Assembly (NCBI GenBank): GCA_026168455.1 | Contig: CM047431.1 | Span: 6,463,943-6,527,942, forward strand | Origin: Theocolax elegans | Taxonomy: Eukaryota; Arthropoda; Insecta; Hymenoptera; Cerocephalidae | Direction: 5' to 3' | Length of the DNA stretch: 64,000 bases | Shown here: positions 1 through 10,632 of the stretch, piece by piece | Layout: each line of letters begins with the position of its first letter | Position numbering within the stretch: position 1 is the stretch's first letter | The notes under the pieces: model-generated | The model's database searches: none | The model's input: the letters and a program-made list of their open reading frames with translations, nothing else | Told to the model about the DNA's origin: nothing | Position numbers and translations under genes: made by a program

Positions 1-1463
1 GATCCCGCGGTCTGGCGACGACCCTCGCGTTTTTACGCGGCCTACCTCTACTCCTTTTAACGGGGGGCACGACGTTCGCGTTATCTCGTTCCTCGCGTGG
101 AACGGCGCTCGCTTGCGTCTCGCCGCGTGAGACGTCTTCGCTCGCAGGAACCGTATCGCGTTCGGGTTCCTCTTCCCTCGTAGGTAGATCGGTCTCGATG
201 TCGTCTTCTTGGCCGTACTCATCGCCATGGTCATCCGATAAGTACGGTTTGAGGTACTGGACATGGCATTCCTCCTCATGTCCCTGAGTATCCTGGATCT
301 TAACAGTATTTGGGCCGTATCTGTGGACGATCAAATAAGGACCGACGTATTTTGGAGCTAACTTGGCCGAGACGCCTTGTGCGCTGGATGAGAGGACTCG
401 GTTCTTCTTCCATACCAAGTCCCCGACTTCAAAAGAAGCCGCTCGTCTCCCGGCATTATAGTAACCGGCTTGCCTATCCTGAGCTTTATTAGCTCTAGCT
501 GAAGCTTTCTTGTGAAGCTCAGGTAGTCGTGATAGCCGATCACTCCACTCAAGCAAACGCTGGTATTCCAAACGCTGCTGAGTCAGTTCGTCTTGAACTC
601 GACGAGCAGTGCCGGGTGGCTCAGGCTGCCGGCCGTAATTTAACATGGCCGGGCTCCATCCTGTCGAACTCTGTACCGCCGTATTTAAAGCAAATACAAG
701 GTCCGGTAACTTCTCGTCCCAAGTGTTGTGCTTCTCGGTAATGTAAGACGCTACCATCGTTTTCAGCGTCCGATTAGCACGTTCGACTGGATTGGCCTGA
801 GCGTGGTACGGAGGAATAGTTGTATGAAATATTCCTCGTTCCACGAGATAATCATCTACGAGCTTGTTCTTGAACTCAGTGCCGTTGTCGGATAAAAATA
901 CCTCCGGTGTGCCAAAACGCATGACGACTCGTTCGTGTAACTCTTTCACGATCGTCTTAGCGTTAGCTTTCCGGATCGGCACTGCTTCAATCCAGCGCGT
1001 GAACAAATCTTGGAAGATCAAAATATATTCAAATCCGTGTGTGGAGCGGGGAAGTGGTCCAGTAACATCTCCGTGTTACCACTTGCCATGGCTTTTCAAC
1101 CACTCGCCTACCCATCAAACCCCTGGGAGGGCGTTGCTTCCCACCTTGCATTGCTGGCACACCTGACATTGCGTACATACTCGCCAACTTCGGGCATAGT
1201 AACGTGGCCAATAATATAACTTTGCCCACGCGAGCAATTGTCTTTTCTCTACCGTAGATGGCCAGCTGCCGGTCATCATGACATTCTCGGAGGATGGTCT
1301 GCCTGTGCCTCTTCGGGTACGACCAAACTTCCAAGCGTCTTGATCTTCCATGGCGCGTCATCAATTCAGTATCCACACGATACGATACAAGTGTCCACCT
1401 TGGATCTTCCAATCAGGAAATTCTCTCGGCCGCCTCACTTACCGTCTTTGGTCCACGAACGTA
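1..1463 (-). pseudogene. Distal end of gypsy pol: integrase plus C-terminal GPY/F-like module, frameshifted copy
   Basis: On the minus strand, positions 1-360 continue the integrase reading frame into a KYVGPYLIV-type GPY/F module and then an acidic and basic tail without reaching a stop in the window. This is the native C-terminus of pol. Positions 355-1463 repeat the integrase core seen at 1469-2577. Between about 1050 and 1463 the frame is broken by many one-base insertions and losses (for example an extra base near 1069, 1138, 1192 and 1253), with hardly any substitutions. The damage could be biological or an assembly error; see the findings. Confidence 0.85.
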
Positions 1464-2577
1464 GTTTAGAGCTAACTTGGCCGAGACGCCTTGTGCGCTG
1501 GATGAGAGGACTCGGTTCTTCTTCCATACCAAGTCCCCGACTTCAAAAGAAGCCGCTCGTCTCCCGGCATTATAGTAACCGGCTTGCCTATCCTGAGCTT
1601 TATTAGCTCTAGCTGAAGCTTTCTTGTGAAGCTCAGGTAGTCGTGATAGCCGATCACTCCACTCAAGCAAACGCTGGTATTCCAAACGTTGCTGAGTCAG
1701 CTCGTCTTGAACTCGACGAGCAGTGCCGGGTGGCTCAGGCTGCCGGCCGTAATTTAACATGGCCGGGCTCCATCCTGTCGAACTCTGTACCGCCGTATTT
1801 AAAGCAAACACAAGGTCCGGTAACTTCTCGTCCCAAGTGTTGTGCTTCTCGGTAATGTAAGACGCTACCATCGTTTTCAGCGTCCGATTAGCACGTTCGA
1901 CTGGATTGGCCTGAGCGTGGTACGGAGGAATAGTTGTATGAAATATTCCTCGTTCCACGAGATAATCATCTACGAGCTTGTTCTTGAACTCAGTGCCGTT
2001 GTCGGATAAAAATACCTCCGGTGTGCCAAAACGCATGACGACTCGTTCGTGTAACTCTTTCACGATCGTCTTAGCGTTAGCTTTCCGGATCGGCACTGCT
2101 TCAATCCAGCGCGTGAACAAATCTTGGAAGATCAAAATATATTCAAATCCGTGTGTGGAGCGGGGAAGTGGTCCAGTAACATCTCCTGTTACCACTTGCC
2201 ATGGCTTTTCAACCACTCGCCTACCCATCAAACCCCTGGGAGGGCGTTGCTCCACCTTGCATTGCTGGCACACCTGACATTTGCGTACATACTCGCCAAC
2301 TTCGGCATAGTAACGTGGCCAATAATATAACTTTGCCACGCGAGCAAATGTCTTTTCTCTACCTAGATGGCCAGCTGCCGGATCATCATGACATTCTCGG
2401 AGGATGGTCTGCCTGTGCTCTTCGGGTACGACCAACTTCCAAGCGTCTTGATCTTCCATGGCGTCATCCAATTCAGTATCCACCCGATACGAATACAAGT
2501 TTCCACCTTGGATCTTCCAATCAGGAAATTCTCTCGGCCGCTCACTTACGTCTTTGGTCCACGAAAGGTACCAGGGG
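355..2577. repeat. Tandem duplication, about 1114-bp unit, of the 3' half of pol
   Basis: Positions 355-1463 match 1469-2577 at a constant offset of 1114 bp until small indels accumulate. At the join (about 1455-1470) the sequence reads cgtagtttagagct, which also occurs in normal pol at about 2657-2670. The junction therefore combines a short block from roughly 90 bp away with the start of the second copy. The result is a pol frame whose last 18 or so residues are foreign to the family. Confidence 0.9.
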
Positions 2578-4502
2578 TCCTTAGTAGTCTGGCTCCAAGA
2601 GACGGAGGATAAGGCCGGCTCGTCTTCCTCATACATACGAGAAAGTGCATCAGGAACGTAGTTTAGAGCTCCTTTCCTGTGCTCAATAGTAAAGTTATGA
2701 GACTGGAGTTCTAACGCCCATCTGGCGAGCCTGCTCGTTGGATTGCGAATATTGCATAACCAACGAAGACTACTATGGTCAGTGACAACTTTAAACTGGT
2801 AACCTTCGATGTATGGTCTAAACTTCTTAATCGCCCATACTACGGCCAGGCATTCCCGTTCTGTGACGCTGTAGTTGCGTTCGGCGGGCGAGAGGATTCT
2901 ACTGGCGAACTCCAGGACTCTCTCTTCTCCGCCGACAATCTGTAGCAACACTGCACCGATACCAGTGTCACTAGCGTCAGTCTGGACCACATACTCACCA
3001 TTCTCATCGGGAGTTTGCAGAACGGGTGCTGTCATCAACAAAGCTTTAAGCTGCTGGAAAGCGCTCTCTTGTTCTTCCAGCCAAAGATATTTCTGGTCTT
3101 TCTTGGTCAGATGCGTTAGCGGCTCAGCTATGGTAGCATAGTCGTGCATGAAGCGTCTGTACCAAGATGCCATACCGAGAAACCGTCTCAGCTGCTTCAA
3201 ATTCTTGGGAGCCGGATATTCTTTAATCGGCTCCGTTTTAGCTGGGTCAGGTCGTATCCCGTCTCGGTTAACTCGCACACCCAAATATCTCACTTCGGGC
3301 TGGCAGAAGACACATTTCTCCCGATTAACAGATAAACCGGCTTCTGCCAAGCGAGTTAACACCTCGATCAACAGTTGCTTATGCTCTTCAAACGTCTCCG
3401 TGACAATAATGATATCGTCGAGATATGCATAAGCAACCGGTTCGAGTTCGGGTCCAATCACCTGATCGATCATGCGCTGGAATGTCGCGCCAGCATTTGC
3501 CAATCCATACGGCATACGAGTAAACTGGAACAAACCCATTCCAGGTACCGTAAAAGCCGTTATCGGGCGCGACTCCACCTGTAGAGGTATCTGGTGATAC
3601 GCACAGTTCATGTCGATCGTGGAGATGTATCGGGCTTTCTTGAGTTTGCGTAGGATATCCTGCATATATGGCAAAGGATATGCATCAGGTTTCGTCAAAG
3701 CGTTGACTTTCCTAAAATCGATGCAAAAACGCCTAGCATTCTCACCCTTCTTCGCCATCACCACGGGGCTGGACCAACCGCTCTTCGAGGGTTCAATAAC
3801 GCCAGTCTCGAGCATCTCGCGAACTTGACGTTGCATTTCCTCTCGAATCTTATCAGAGACGGGGTAGTACCTCTGTTTGATCGGCCTGGCTGATCCGACG
3901 TCGATTATATGTTCGACATCGTAAGAACGGCCGATCTTTGGCAAGGTTGTGGACAACACTCGGTCTAGAAGTTCGCGCAATTGTGTGCGCTCTACTTCTG
4001 TTACGTCAGCGACACCTGCTGACGATAATGAAGCATTGCCACTTTCCATACTTGCCACTTCCAGCTGTAGGACTTGATCCGTTCCCTTTAGGAATAAACG
4101 GTCGGAATCTGGGTCTAGGACGGCTCGGAATGCTCGGATAAAATTTACTCCGATGTAGCATTCAGCATCCAGGTTCGGCATGATCGCAACACGTATTTCT
4201 CGAGTCTCTTTACCGATAGTAAATGGTAGCATCACGTGACCACACAACGGATGAGTACTACCATCAGCGAGCTTGGCATTGCCAGCTCGCGACTCGAGAA
4301 GCGACCTGCCTAGAGCGGTTGCTAACTGCAAACCGCTCGGACCCATTACGGTGGTCGATGCACCTGGATCGAACAACGCACGGATCCGGAATCCATCTAT
4401 GTCGACCTGACACCACCAGCGCGTCTCGTCCTCAGGACGATAGCTTCTTCGGCTAGTGCTCGATGTCACTAACTTTAGGACATCGTTGGTCTCCGGATCC
4501 AT
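1413..4502 (-). CDS. pol: Gypsy Pol polyprotein (protease, reverse transcriptase, RNase H, integrase)
   Basis: 1029 residues from the ATG at 4502. Aspartic protease: active-site motif FDPGAS at residues 44-49, with Pro where Thr or Ser is usual. Reverse transcriptase: about 195-460, with catalytic D297 in TIDMNCAYHQI and the YLDD box at 360-363. RNase H: about 500-620, with D509 in VVQTDAS. Integrase: zinc-binding H705, H712, C742, C745 and a DDE core at D774, D834 and E869 (D35E spacing). The frame is open upstream of the ATG into gag and is -1 relative to it, so translation probably enters by frameshifting rather than at the ATG. The natural tail is replaced at the end by a short out-of-family peptide created by the tandem duplication. 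Confidence 0.92.
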   Translation of the reverse strand: MDPETNDVLKLVTSSTSRRSYRPEDETRWWCQVDIDGFRIRALFDPGASTTVMGPSGLQLATALGRSLLESRAGNAKLADGSTHPLCGHVMLPFTIGKETREIRVAIMPNLDAECYIGVNFIRAFRAVLDPDSDRLFLKGTDQVLQLEVASMESGNASLSSAGVADVTEVERTQLRELLDRVLSTTLPKIGRSYDVEHIIDVGSARPIKQRYYPVSDKIREEMQRQVREMLETGVIEPSKSGWSSPVVMAKKGENARRFCIDFRKVNALTKPDAYPLPYMQDILRKLKKARYISTIDMNCAYHQIPLQVESRPITAFTVPGMGLFQFTRMPYGLANAGATFQRMIDQVIGPELEPVAYAYLDDIIIVTETFEEHKQLLIEVLTRLAEAGLSVNREKCVFCQPEVRYLGVRVNRDGIRPDPAKTEPIKEYPAPKNLKQLRRFLGMASWYRRFMHDYATIAEPLTHLTKKDQKYLWLEEQESAFQQLKALLMTAPVLQTPDENGEYVVQTDASDTGIGAVLLQIVGGEERVLEFASRILSPAERNYSVTERECLAVVWAIKKFRPYIEGYQFKVVTDHSSLRWLCNIRNPTSRLARWALELQSHNFTIEHRKGALNYVPDALSRMYEEDEPALSSVSWSQTTKDPWYLSWTKDVSERPREFPDWKIQGGNLYSYRVDTELDDAMEDQDAWKLVVPEEHRQTILRECHDDPAAGHLGREKTFARVAKLYYWPRYYAEVGEYVRKCQVCQQCKVEQRPPRGLMGRRVVEKPWQVVTGDVTGPLPRSTHGFEYILIFQDLFTRWIEAVPIRKANAKTIVKELHERVVMRFGTPEVFLSDNGTEFKNKLVDDYLVERGIFHTTIPPYHAQANPVERANRTLKTMVASYITEKHNTWDEKLPDLVFALNTAVQSSTGWSPAMLNYGRQPEPPGTARRVQDELTQQRLEYQRLLEWSDRLSRLPELHKKASARANKAQDRQAGYYNAGRRAASFEVGDLVWKKNRVLSSSAQGVSAKLALNYVRGPKTVSEAAERIS

Positions 4503-4626
4503 TCCGACTTCCTGGGATCTGTCTGGAATCAGTCCTTTCCTTTTCTGCTTAACTGCAGCTGGACTATCTCGGTAATCGGGAGTCAGACCTTTGTCCTCCT
4601 TGGGGACTCCCTGTACTTTGGGGTAT

Positions 4627-4664
4627 GCGGTTGTCCCCTCTAACCGCTTCCCCGCGCGTTTTTT
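4627..4664 (-). promoter_or_regulatory. Gag-pol -1 programmed ribosomal frameshift signal (A AAA AAC plus hairpin)
   Basis: On the minus strand the gag frame reads GCA AAA AAC, so positions 4664-4658 are the canonical X XXY YYZ heptamer A AAA AAC in the zero frame. Gag stops at TAG (4642-4640), while the -1 frame is open from the heptamer straight into pol. Ten bases after the heptamer, GCGGTT (4647-4642) can pair perfectly with AACCGC (4632-4627) around a 9-base loop, with the first base of the gag stop codon inside the stem. The same heptamer and stem are kept at 47759-47765 in a diverged relative, where one A-to-G change leaves a G-U pair. Confidence 0.85.
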
Positions 4665-6463
4665 GCGCAGTCAGGGCACGTCCTAACGGTGTACCCCAAC
4701 TTACCACAAGTATGGCACTTGATCGGCTTGGGGAAGTCTTCTTTTCTTTTTATCTTCTTTCTTGAATCCGACGATTCCCCAAGCTTCGAGGATGAACCAC
4801 TCGATGACCGCCGATCGGGACTTTTACGTGTCTCCTTCCTCCTTTTAAACCGAGGAGGAGACTTGTGGGTTTTCTTCCTAGGTGGCGTATCTTTATCCAC
4901 CTTAACCCCAGCTGTCTGGCTACTCGTTCGCATGGTCCTAAGGGTTTCTTCCAGGACTTTTGTGAGCCGTTCAATCGGATCTTCCCGACTCGACTCACTC
5001 ACCTCCTTAGCCACGCTTGCTACCTTAGGCTTGGCGGTCGACCGCTTTTTGGACTTTGCCTTGTAAGCAAGTTCCGGCAGCATTAAATCTTCCTCTGCCG
5101 GAGGCGGTCGATATAACTTTTCCCGCTCGAGCGTTTGCTCGGCGTCCATCGCCAGCTCCAATAAATCTTCAACCGATTTGGCTTCAGCCCTCTTAAACAA
5201 CCGCTGAAGCTGAGGTAGCATGTTACGGTAAAGATGGTCCAATTGCCTACGCTCGCTCGGGATCGGGTTGAGTTTTCGCATGATTGCGATTGAGCAGGTG
5301 ATATAATCTCTCACCGGCTCATCCTCACCCTGTGTCCGAGCATTGGACTCCTCGATGAGCCTTTGCTGGAAGCTTTGGCTCATACCGTACCATTTTTTGG
5401 CAGATTTCACAAAATCTTGCCACGAGTGCCATTTGTCCTTCTCATTCCGGTACCACGTAGCTGCGGTTCCCGTGAGAAGTTCGGACAAGGACGGCAACAC
5501 CTCGTCCTCGCTGAGGTTGGCGAGAATCCTACAGTCTTCGACTCTCGCAAGGAAGGCATCGATACTCTGGCTTTTGTCGCCAGAGAATCGGACTCCCCAC
5601 TTACGAACCACCGCACCAACATCGCGCGGTGTCCCGGCCGATCTCGACGCTGATTGGCCGGACTCGTAAAAGTCCTTCAGATTAGGGTAGGGAGAGCTTG
5701 AACATGGAGGCTGTCTCGGTCTCCGTGTGTCACCCCTCCCCCAAGCTCCTCCAGCATCTGCATGAGGTGCTTGAGACCCCTCAGGCTCTACCTGCACGTG
5801 TTGTGGTCTGATGTCCGTCTCGTCCAGGGTGTAACACGTATAGGTGTCCTGGAACTGGACATGTTGGGTTGGCTCTCGGGTTTTGTTTGTGCTGGAAGCT
5901 CGTGCACCGCTTGGCAAGTCCAACTTGCTGTTGACGGTGTGCATCTGTCCTTCCAGCTCCTTAACCCGTTCCGTCAAGGTGGATAACCTGCTTACTTGCT
6001 CCGCTAACATCCAAGCAAAATCCTTTGGTATCTCGAACTGAGCGCCAGTATGGGATACCAAAGTTATCCATTCTTCCTTGTCGGTTTCTCGGTCGGAGGT
6101 GTCCGACTGCCCATCTTCCTCTCGCTCGTCCGTATCTTCTACTTCTAGAGCGAGAGTCCTCTGTAGCACCTCTACTACATCTGGGTCAGAATCCGGGTCC
6201 GGAATCTCCGGATTCTGGGCAACCATGGACTTAAACCAATCTGTCCTCCGCCTGTTCCGCCTGACACGATCCTCATTTGAGTTTGTGTCGGCTGCGAACT
6301 CTTGAGCCGTATAATTGCCCAACAGCCACTGTTGGAGTCGTTCGGCTTTTTTATATACAGAGCCGTCTGTACGCATCTCTAACGACTCCAAGTGCGCCTG
6401 GATCTGTTCGCTGGATTGCGTACCAATCCACTGATCGACTTGCGTGGTCATCGATTCCGCCAT
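4640..6463 (-). CDS. gag: Gypsy Gag polyprotein
   Basis: The capsid precursor of the retrotransposon. I choose the ATG at 6463 (607 residues, context AAAATGG); the frame is also open to an ATG at 6556. The middle contains a typical retrotransposon capsid region (FSGDKSQSIDAFLARVEDC, then TGTAATWYRNEKDKW). A basic Lys/Ser-rich stretch follows, and a nucleic-acid-binding knuckle near the C-terminus with cysteines in CHTCGKLGY and RTCPDC. The histidine of the usual CCHC knuckle is Tyr here, leaving two CX2C pairs. The frame ends at TAG within the frameshift hairpin. Confidence 0.88.
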   Translation of the reverse strand: MAESMTTQVDQWIGTQSSEQIQAHLESLEMRTDGSVYKKAERLQQWLLGNYTAQEFAADTNSNEDRVRRNRRRTDWFKSMVAQNPEIPDPDSDPDVVEVLQRTLALEVEDTDEREEDGQSDTSDRETDKEEWITLVSHTGAQFEIPKDFAWMLAEQVSRLSTLTERVKELEGQMHTVNSKLDLPSGARASSTNKTREPTQHVQFQDTYTCYTLDETDIRPQHVQVEPEGSQAPHADAGGAWGRGDTRRPRQPPCSSSPYPNLKDFYESGQSASRSAGTPRDVGAVVRKWGVRFSGDKSQSIDAFLARVEDCRILANLSEDEVLPSLSELLTGTAATWYRNEKDKWHSWQDFVKSAKKWYGMSQSFQQRLIEESNARTQGEDEPVRDYITCSIAIMRKLNPIPSERRQLDHLYRNMLPQLQRLFKRAEAKSVEDLLELAMDAEQTLEREKLYRPPPAEEDLMLPELAYKAKSKKRSTAKPKVASVAKEVSESSREDPIERLTKVLEETLRTMRTSSQTAGVKVDKDTPPRKKTHKSPPRFKRRKETRKSPDRRSSSGSSSKLGESSDSRKKIKRKEDFPKPIKCHTCGKLGYTVRTCPDCAKNARGSG

Positions 6464-7079
6464 TTTAATCTTAACAAAATTACCGCTACGATTATTTACA
6501 CAAAAAAAATCTGAGTCGCTTTTCGCTTTACCTGTGCAAGGTATGCTTTTCTTCAAATTATTAGGTGGCTTTAAATAATAAAATTATTGGGCCACTAAGT
6601 TGAAGAATGAATTCTTTTCCCTTTATAATTACAAGAAGAAAAATTAAGCACACCTATTTGAAATTTGCTTTCCTGCCTAATATCAAAAACTAAGTTAAAG
6701 AATTATATTTTTGACTATTAATTTTACAAACAAATCGGGAGAGAAAAAAAAATTAACTATGTTACACGCGGGATTAATTTAATTTATTATAAAACAAATA
6801 AACATACAATATCAAACGTAAAAAGAAATTTTACGAATTGTTAATAAATTAAATTAAAAACAAGAAAAAATTTGTTTAAATCCGACTAAATACGAAAAAA
6901 TCGAATTTACTCCGGCTCTCGGTCACCAACGCACGCTGAATATATTATAAAATAAATAAATAAATAATTGAATAAATAGATAAATAAATATAAATATATT
7001 CCTAAACAACTAAATGTGTACGCCGCTGTGACCTCTTACAATCGCAATGTTACAAAAAAAATAATAATACAATTTTTAT
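6464..7079 (-). other. Gypsy 5' leader between LTR and gag
   Basis: Very AT-rich untranslated stretch with no open frame. On the minus strand a GTTGGTGACC block occurs at 6922-6931. A similar GTTGGTGACC follows the LTR-like block at 40689-40698, so it may be a primer-binding-type site. If so, the LTR might extend to about 6938 rather than ending at 7080. No other feature is seen. Confidence 0.5.
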
Positions 7080-8587
7080 TGTAACGCGAGAGCCGGTCCG
7101 CGTTGTCAAAAATATAAATTTAACAAGCAAACTTCAAAACAGAAAAATTTTTACCCTTGCACAGGTGTTACAATTTTTATTAAGTCGGAAAACTAAATAA
7201 CGCCGATTTTCCGACTAACCTACTCGAAATTAGGGACTCGGTATGTAAATTGCGGACCTCAAGGCGAATCGATCTATATTTCAATTTTAAAATTCAAATT
7301 TACTATTATTTACGTGTAATTAATTAAAAAAAATTATTATTACCGACCTTGGATTTCTTTTAACCAAACTAAACAACAATAAAAGAAAATCCGGTTCAAA
7401 CTTATAAATTATATATAAGCGCAGCTCGTATCACAAAAAAACGCAATTTAAAAATTTACGTTGTGCGCCTCGTAGGCGCAATTTGGAAATTAACGTTGGG
7501 CGTAAAATAACCCAATCAATTAATTTACGTTGGGCGCCATGTAACAGTTTGGTTGCCGCACGGATGTTTATTTTAATATCGCGGCTGCTCAGCGGTACGG
7601 TTAAACTTACCGTATTTAAATAAACATATTTTTCCCGCGATGCGGCGACGGTTACCTGTCCGTTCTACCAAATCTGTTAAATGTTAGTCTGAAACCGAGT
7701 TACTGTTTCAGATAACAACCAGGTAAAATTCAAATCTGAAATTGACCGCGAAACAGGGATATCGCGTCGAGCACTTGTCAACCAGAAATATACGAGCTCA
7801 TAGGATTACGGAAGGAATCGTACGTGGTTAAATTCAATTAATCGAACACCGTATTGAATTTTAATAATAATATGAATTTATTGAAATAAATAAGCAAAGA
7901 TAAATAATAAACAAAATATTTAATTGTCGCCGAGGTCTACGCTTTGAATTACAAGTCGGTAAACGGCCGACTTGTAGAGAGAGGGGAATAAAATATCGCG
8001 AACTAAAATAATATATCCAGTCGACGGGACTGGTATAAGAAACACGATTATTTACTAAGTGCGAATAAAAACACGATCGCGTGAAGTGGTACCACTTACT
8101 TTGTACGCTGCTGTAGTCGTTGGTAAACAACGACCAGCCGATCGGTTGCTTTCTCTCTCTCTCACTCTCGCTGCGGTGTCGGACAGATTGTCCGCTCGCC
8201 CGTGCACCGGGGTTGTGTGGCTGCAGGTAGATGCACGGTGTTGCACCACTCACTGCAAATGCAGGATCGGCCTGCAGTCAAAACGCACACAAACGCACGG
8301 CACAAATCACGGCACGGCGAAGCTAAACACGGGACGCGGGGGGATCACACCTGTCACGTAAGAAGGTGGCTATCACTCTATACAGTGCGCGCGAATCTCC
8401 CCCTTACCTCTCTAATGAGGTGCGTGCGCGAATCTTTCGCGCGCGAAGCCGATCCCGCCCGTGTAGCTACGACGAACCGAGCCGAGCCGAATCTCGCCGG
8501 CTCGAACCGATGCGAACATTATGATACTGTTCGCTCGTGTTGCTCGAATTCGTCAAACGGTGAGGTAAACAGTACCTTACCGTTACA
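7080..8587 (-). repeat. 5' LTR of the gypsy element
   Basis: On the plus strand the segment runs from TGTAACG (7080) to CGTTACA (8587), a perfect 7-bp inverted end pair of the TG...CA retroviral type. The flank outside the element starts ctat. A polyadenylation-type AATAAA lies on the minus strand near 7880. The outer half is GC-rich with promoter-like sequence and the inner half is AT-rich. The solo LTR at 49258-50450 has the same TGTAACGG/CCGTTACA terminal style. The inner boundary is less certain than the outer one because no clear primer-binding site abuts it. Confidence 0.65.
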
Positions 8588-9457
8588 CTATATTAAAAAT
8601 TACTATATTGTATAGGAAAAGTGTGACATCTCAGCAATATAATAATTTTTGCTATGTTATATAGTAAAATTTAGATATACTATCTTTTAATATCCAATAT
8701 CGTAATTTTTGATATTCAATATAGTAATTTTTATTATATGAGTCAGCAAATTTTATTTAATTAATTCGAAATAGAATGTATATATTGGGGGAATTCCTTT
8801 TGTCAATTAAGTACTTCAGAAGCATTTAATATTTGGAGATTTAATTATATACTATTCTTACGCAGTTGATCGCAATTTTTATTCACTCGCATATATTTAT
8901 TCACTACACTTATTAGTCACAAACTTAAATATTATTTCAATCGCTATCATTGCAATACGCTGAACGGAAGATACATTTTCGCATAATAACTAAATATCTT
9001 GTTGTTTCTTATATACTAGTTGGCACATTTTTGAGCATTTGCGAGAAGAACTGGAAAAATAGAAAATTTTATACACGCCACCTATTGGACGAATGGAGTA
9101 ATTAGAATATAGCGTTAAATTTTTAATAGCCTTAAATTAAAAAGTCGTCTCAAAACAATTGAATACTGAAAAAGAAATGAAATAAAATATTTCTACAATA
9201 CATATTATACAAATTTTAATATATGTAGTATATACATTTCACTATATATGATGTAAGAACTTTTGTTATTTTGATATTAAAATTTGCTATTTACGTAAGA
9301 TTAATTATAACATTACATATTAAATATTGTAAAACTTTATTTTATAAATTTTATAAAATAACAAAATATAGTATAAATATTTTAATAATTTTTGTCTGTA
9401 TATATAACTAATTTATATAAAAACTCAACCAAATAATTAAGTATTGATCATACATAT

Positions 9458-9523
9458 TGTAACGGGGTACGGGTATTCAGGGATCTAACCTGCGCCGACA
9501 CTCGAAAATCCGTACCCGTTATA
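9458..9523. repeat. 66-bp GC-rich block with inverted ends inside the AT-rich element
   Basis: Starts TGTAACGGGGTACGGGTAT and ends ATCCGTACCCGTTA, an imperfect inverted repeat. Its base composition differs sharply from its neighbours. It sits exactly where the left arm of the inverted-repeat element ends. It resembles the two extreme ends of a TGTAAC-type LTR brought together, but is far too short for an LTR. Confidence 0.45.
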
Positions 9524-9659
9524 ATATATAATTATAATTTATTTATATATTAGGTAGTTTATGTTATTATGTATTATGGTACTTATAGTATTTGTGGTAT
9601 TTATGTTATTTATATTATTTTATTACTATTTATTATTATTTTTATTATTAACTACTGAA

Positions 9660-10232
9660 CGCACATTACGAAATTTAAAAAAAAATGTTCTTCCTGTAGA
9701 AAATGTCTAGGTCCCTACTGTTACCCATAGGTCGACGGGGCATCCTCTACTGGAAGGCATATTACGAAATCAAAAAAAAATTTTTCTTCCTGTAGGAGAT
9801 GTCTAGGTCGGTAATGTTACCTCCAGGTCAACAGGGCATCATCTACTGAAAGACCTACTACGAAATAAAAAAAAATTTTCTTCCTGTAGATAATGTGCAG
9901 GTCACTAATTTTACCTCTAGGTCATCGGGGCAACATCTACTGGAAGGCATATTACGAAATTAAAAAACAAAATTTTTCTTCCTGTAGAAGATTTCTAGGT
10001 CCGTAATGTTACCTCCAGGTCATCGGGGCAACTCCTACTGTGAGACTTATTACGATATCAAAAAAAAAAAAATTTTCTTCCTGTAGAAGATGTTCAGGTC
10101 CCTACTGTTACCACCAGGTCGACGGGGCATCATCTACTGGAGCCCATATTACGAAATTAAAAAAAAATATTCCCTTCCTGTTGATGATGTCCAGTCCTTA
10201 ATGTTACCTTCAGTTATAACTGATCGAGATAA
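9660..10232 (+). repeat. Minisatellite array 1, units of about 90-100 bp
   Basis: Each unit reads approximately cttcctgtagaagatgtcc, then aggt-rich sequence, then a cctccaggtc motif, a tactgg-type block, attacgaaa and an A-run. About six diverged units are present. Unit lengths differ mainly in the A-run. The same family forms the larger array at 11790-13115. No coding capacity is evident. Confidence 0.85.
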
Positions 10233-10632
10233 ACAAATAAATAATCGTTTTAAATAATCGAGGTTAAACCATTTAAAAAAGTAATTAAGCACCTATAAAA
10301 AAGTTAAACACTATTATTAATTAATCCGTGTGATTCCGCGATCACTTTCATTAAATAAAATTCATTTTTTCGAAAATCCAAGAGAAATATAAGAAGAGTT
10401 AAAAAATAAAATGTCTGCCTGTACGGACGTACGCTCAGAATTAAACTTTAAAACCATTAAAAAATTAATTAAATACCTATAAAAAAGTCAAACACTATGT
10501 CTAATTATTCCTTTGGGTGCCGCGATCCTATTGAATAAAAAAAATTAATTTTTACAAACTATTTAAAAAAATATAACATAATTTATACTTAAATCGTCAT
10601 TTTGACAGTATAAAATTTTAATATAATGTGGA
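10233..10632. repeat. Array-flanking block shared with 13160-13556
   Basis: AT-rich sequence containing taatccgtgtgattccgcg and ctttgggtgccgcgatc. It recurs, with scattered changes, after the second array. It marks how much of the element interior was copied along with the repeats. Confidence 0.75.

Larger units (their letters stand above)
1..8587 (-). mobile_element. Ty3/gypsy LTR retrotransposon, 5' LTR to end of pol (3' LTR outside window)
   Basis: Read on the minus strand, the order is LTR (7080-8587), leader, gag, -1 frameshift site, pol with protease-RT-RNase H-integrase, then a basic post-integrase tail that runs off position 1. This gene order (integrase after RNase H) defines Ty3/gypsy. 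There is no env-like ORF before the window edge. The coding part is largely open, so the insertion is young, but a tandem duplication at the end of pol disrupts the reading frame. Two older relatives lie at 47335-48860 and 52090-55230, plus a fragment at 42235-42725. Clade assignment within gypsy is not attempted. Confidence 0.93.
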
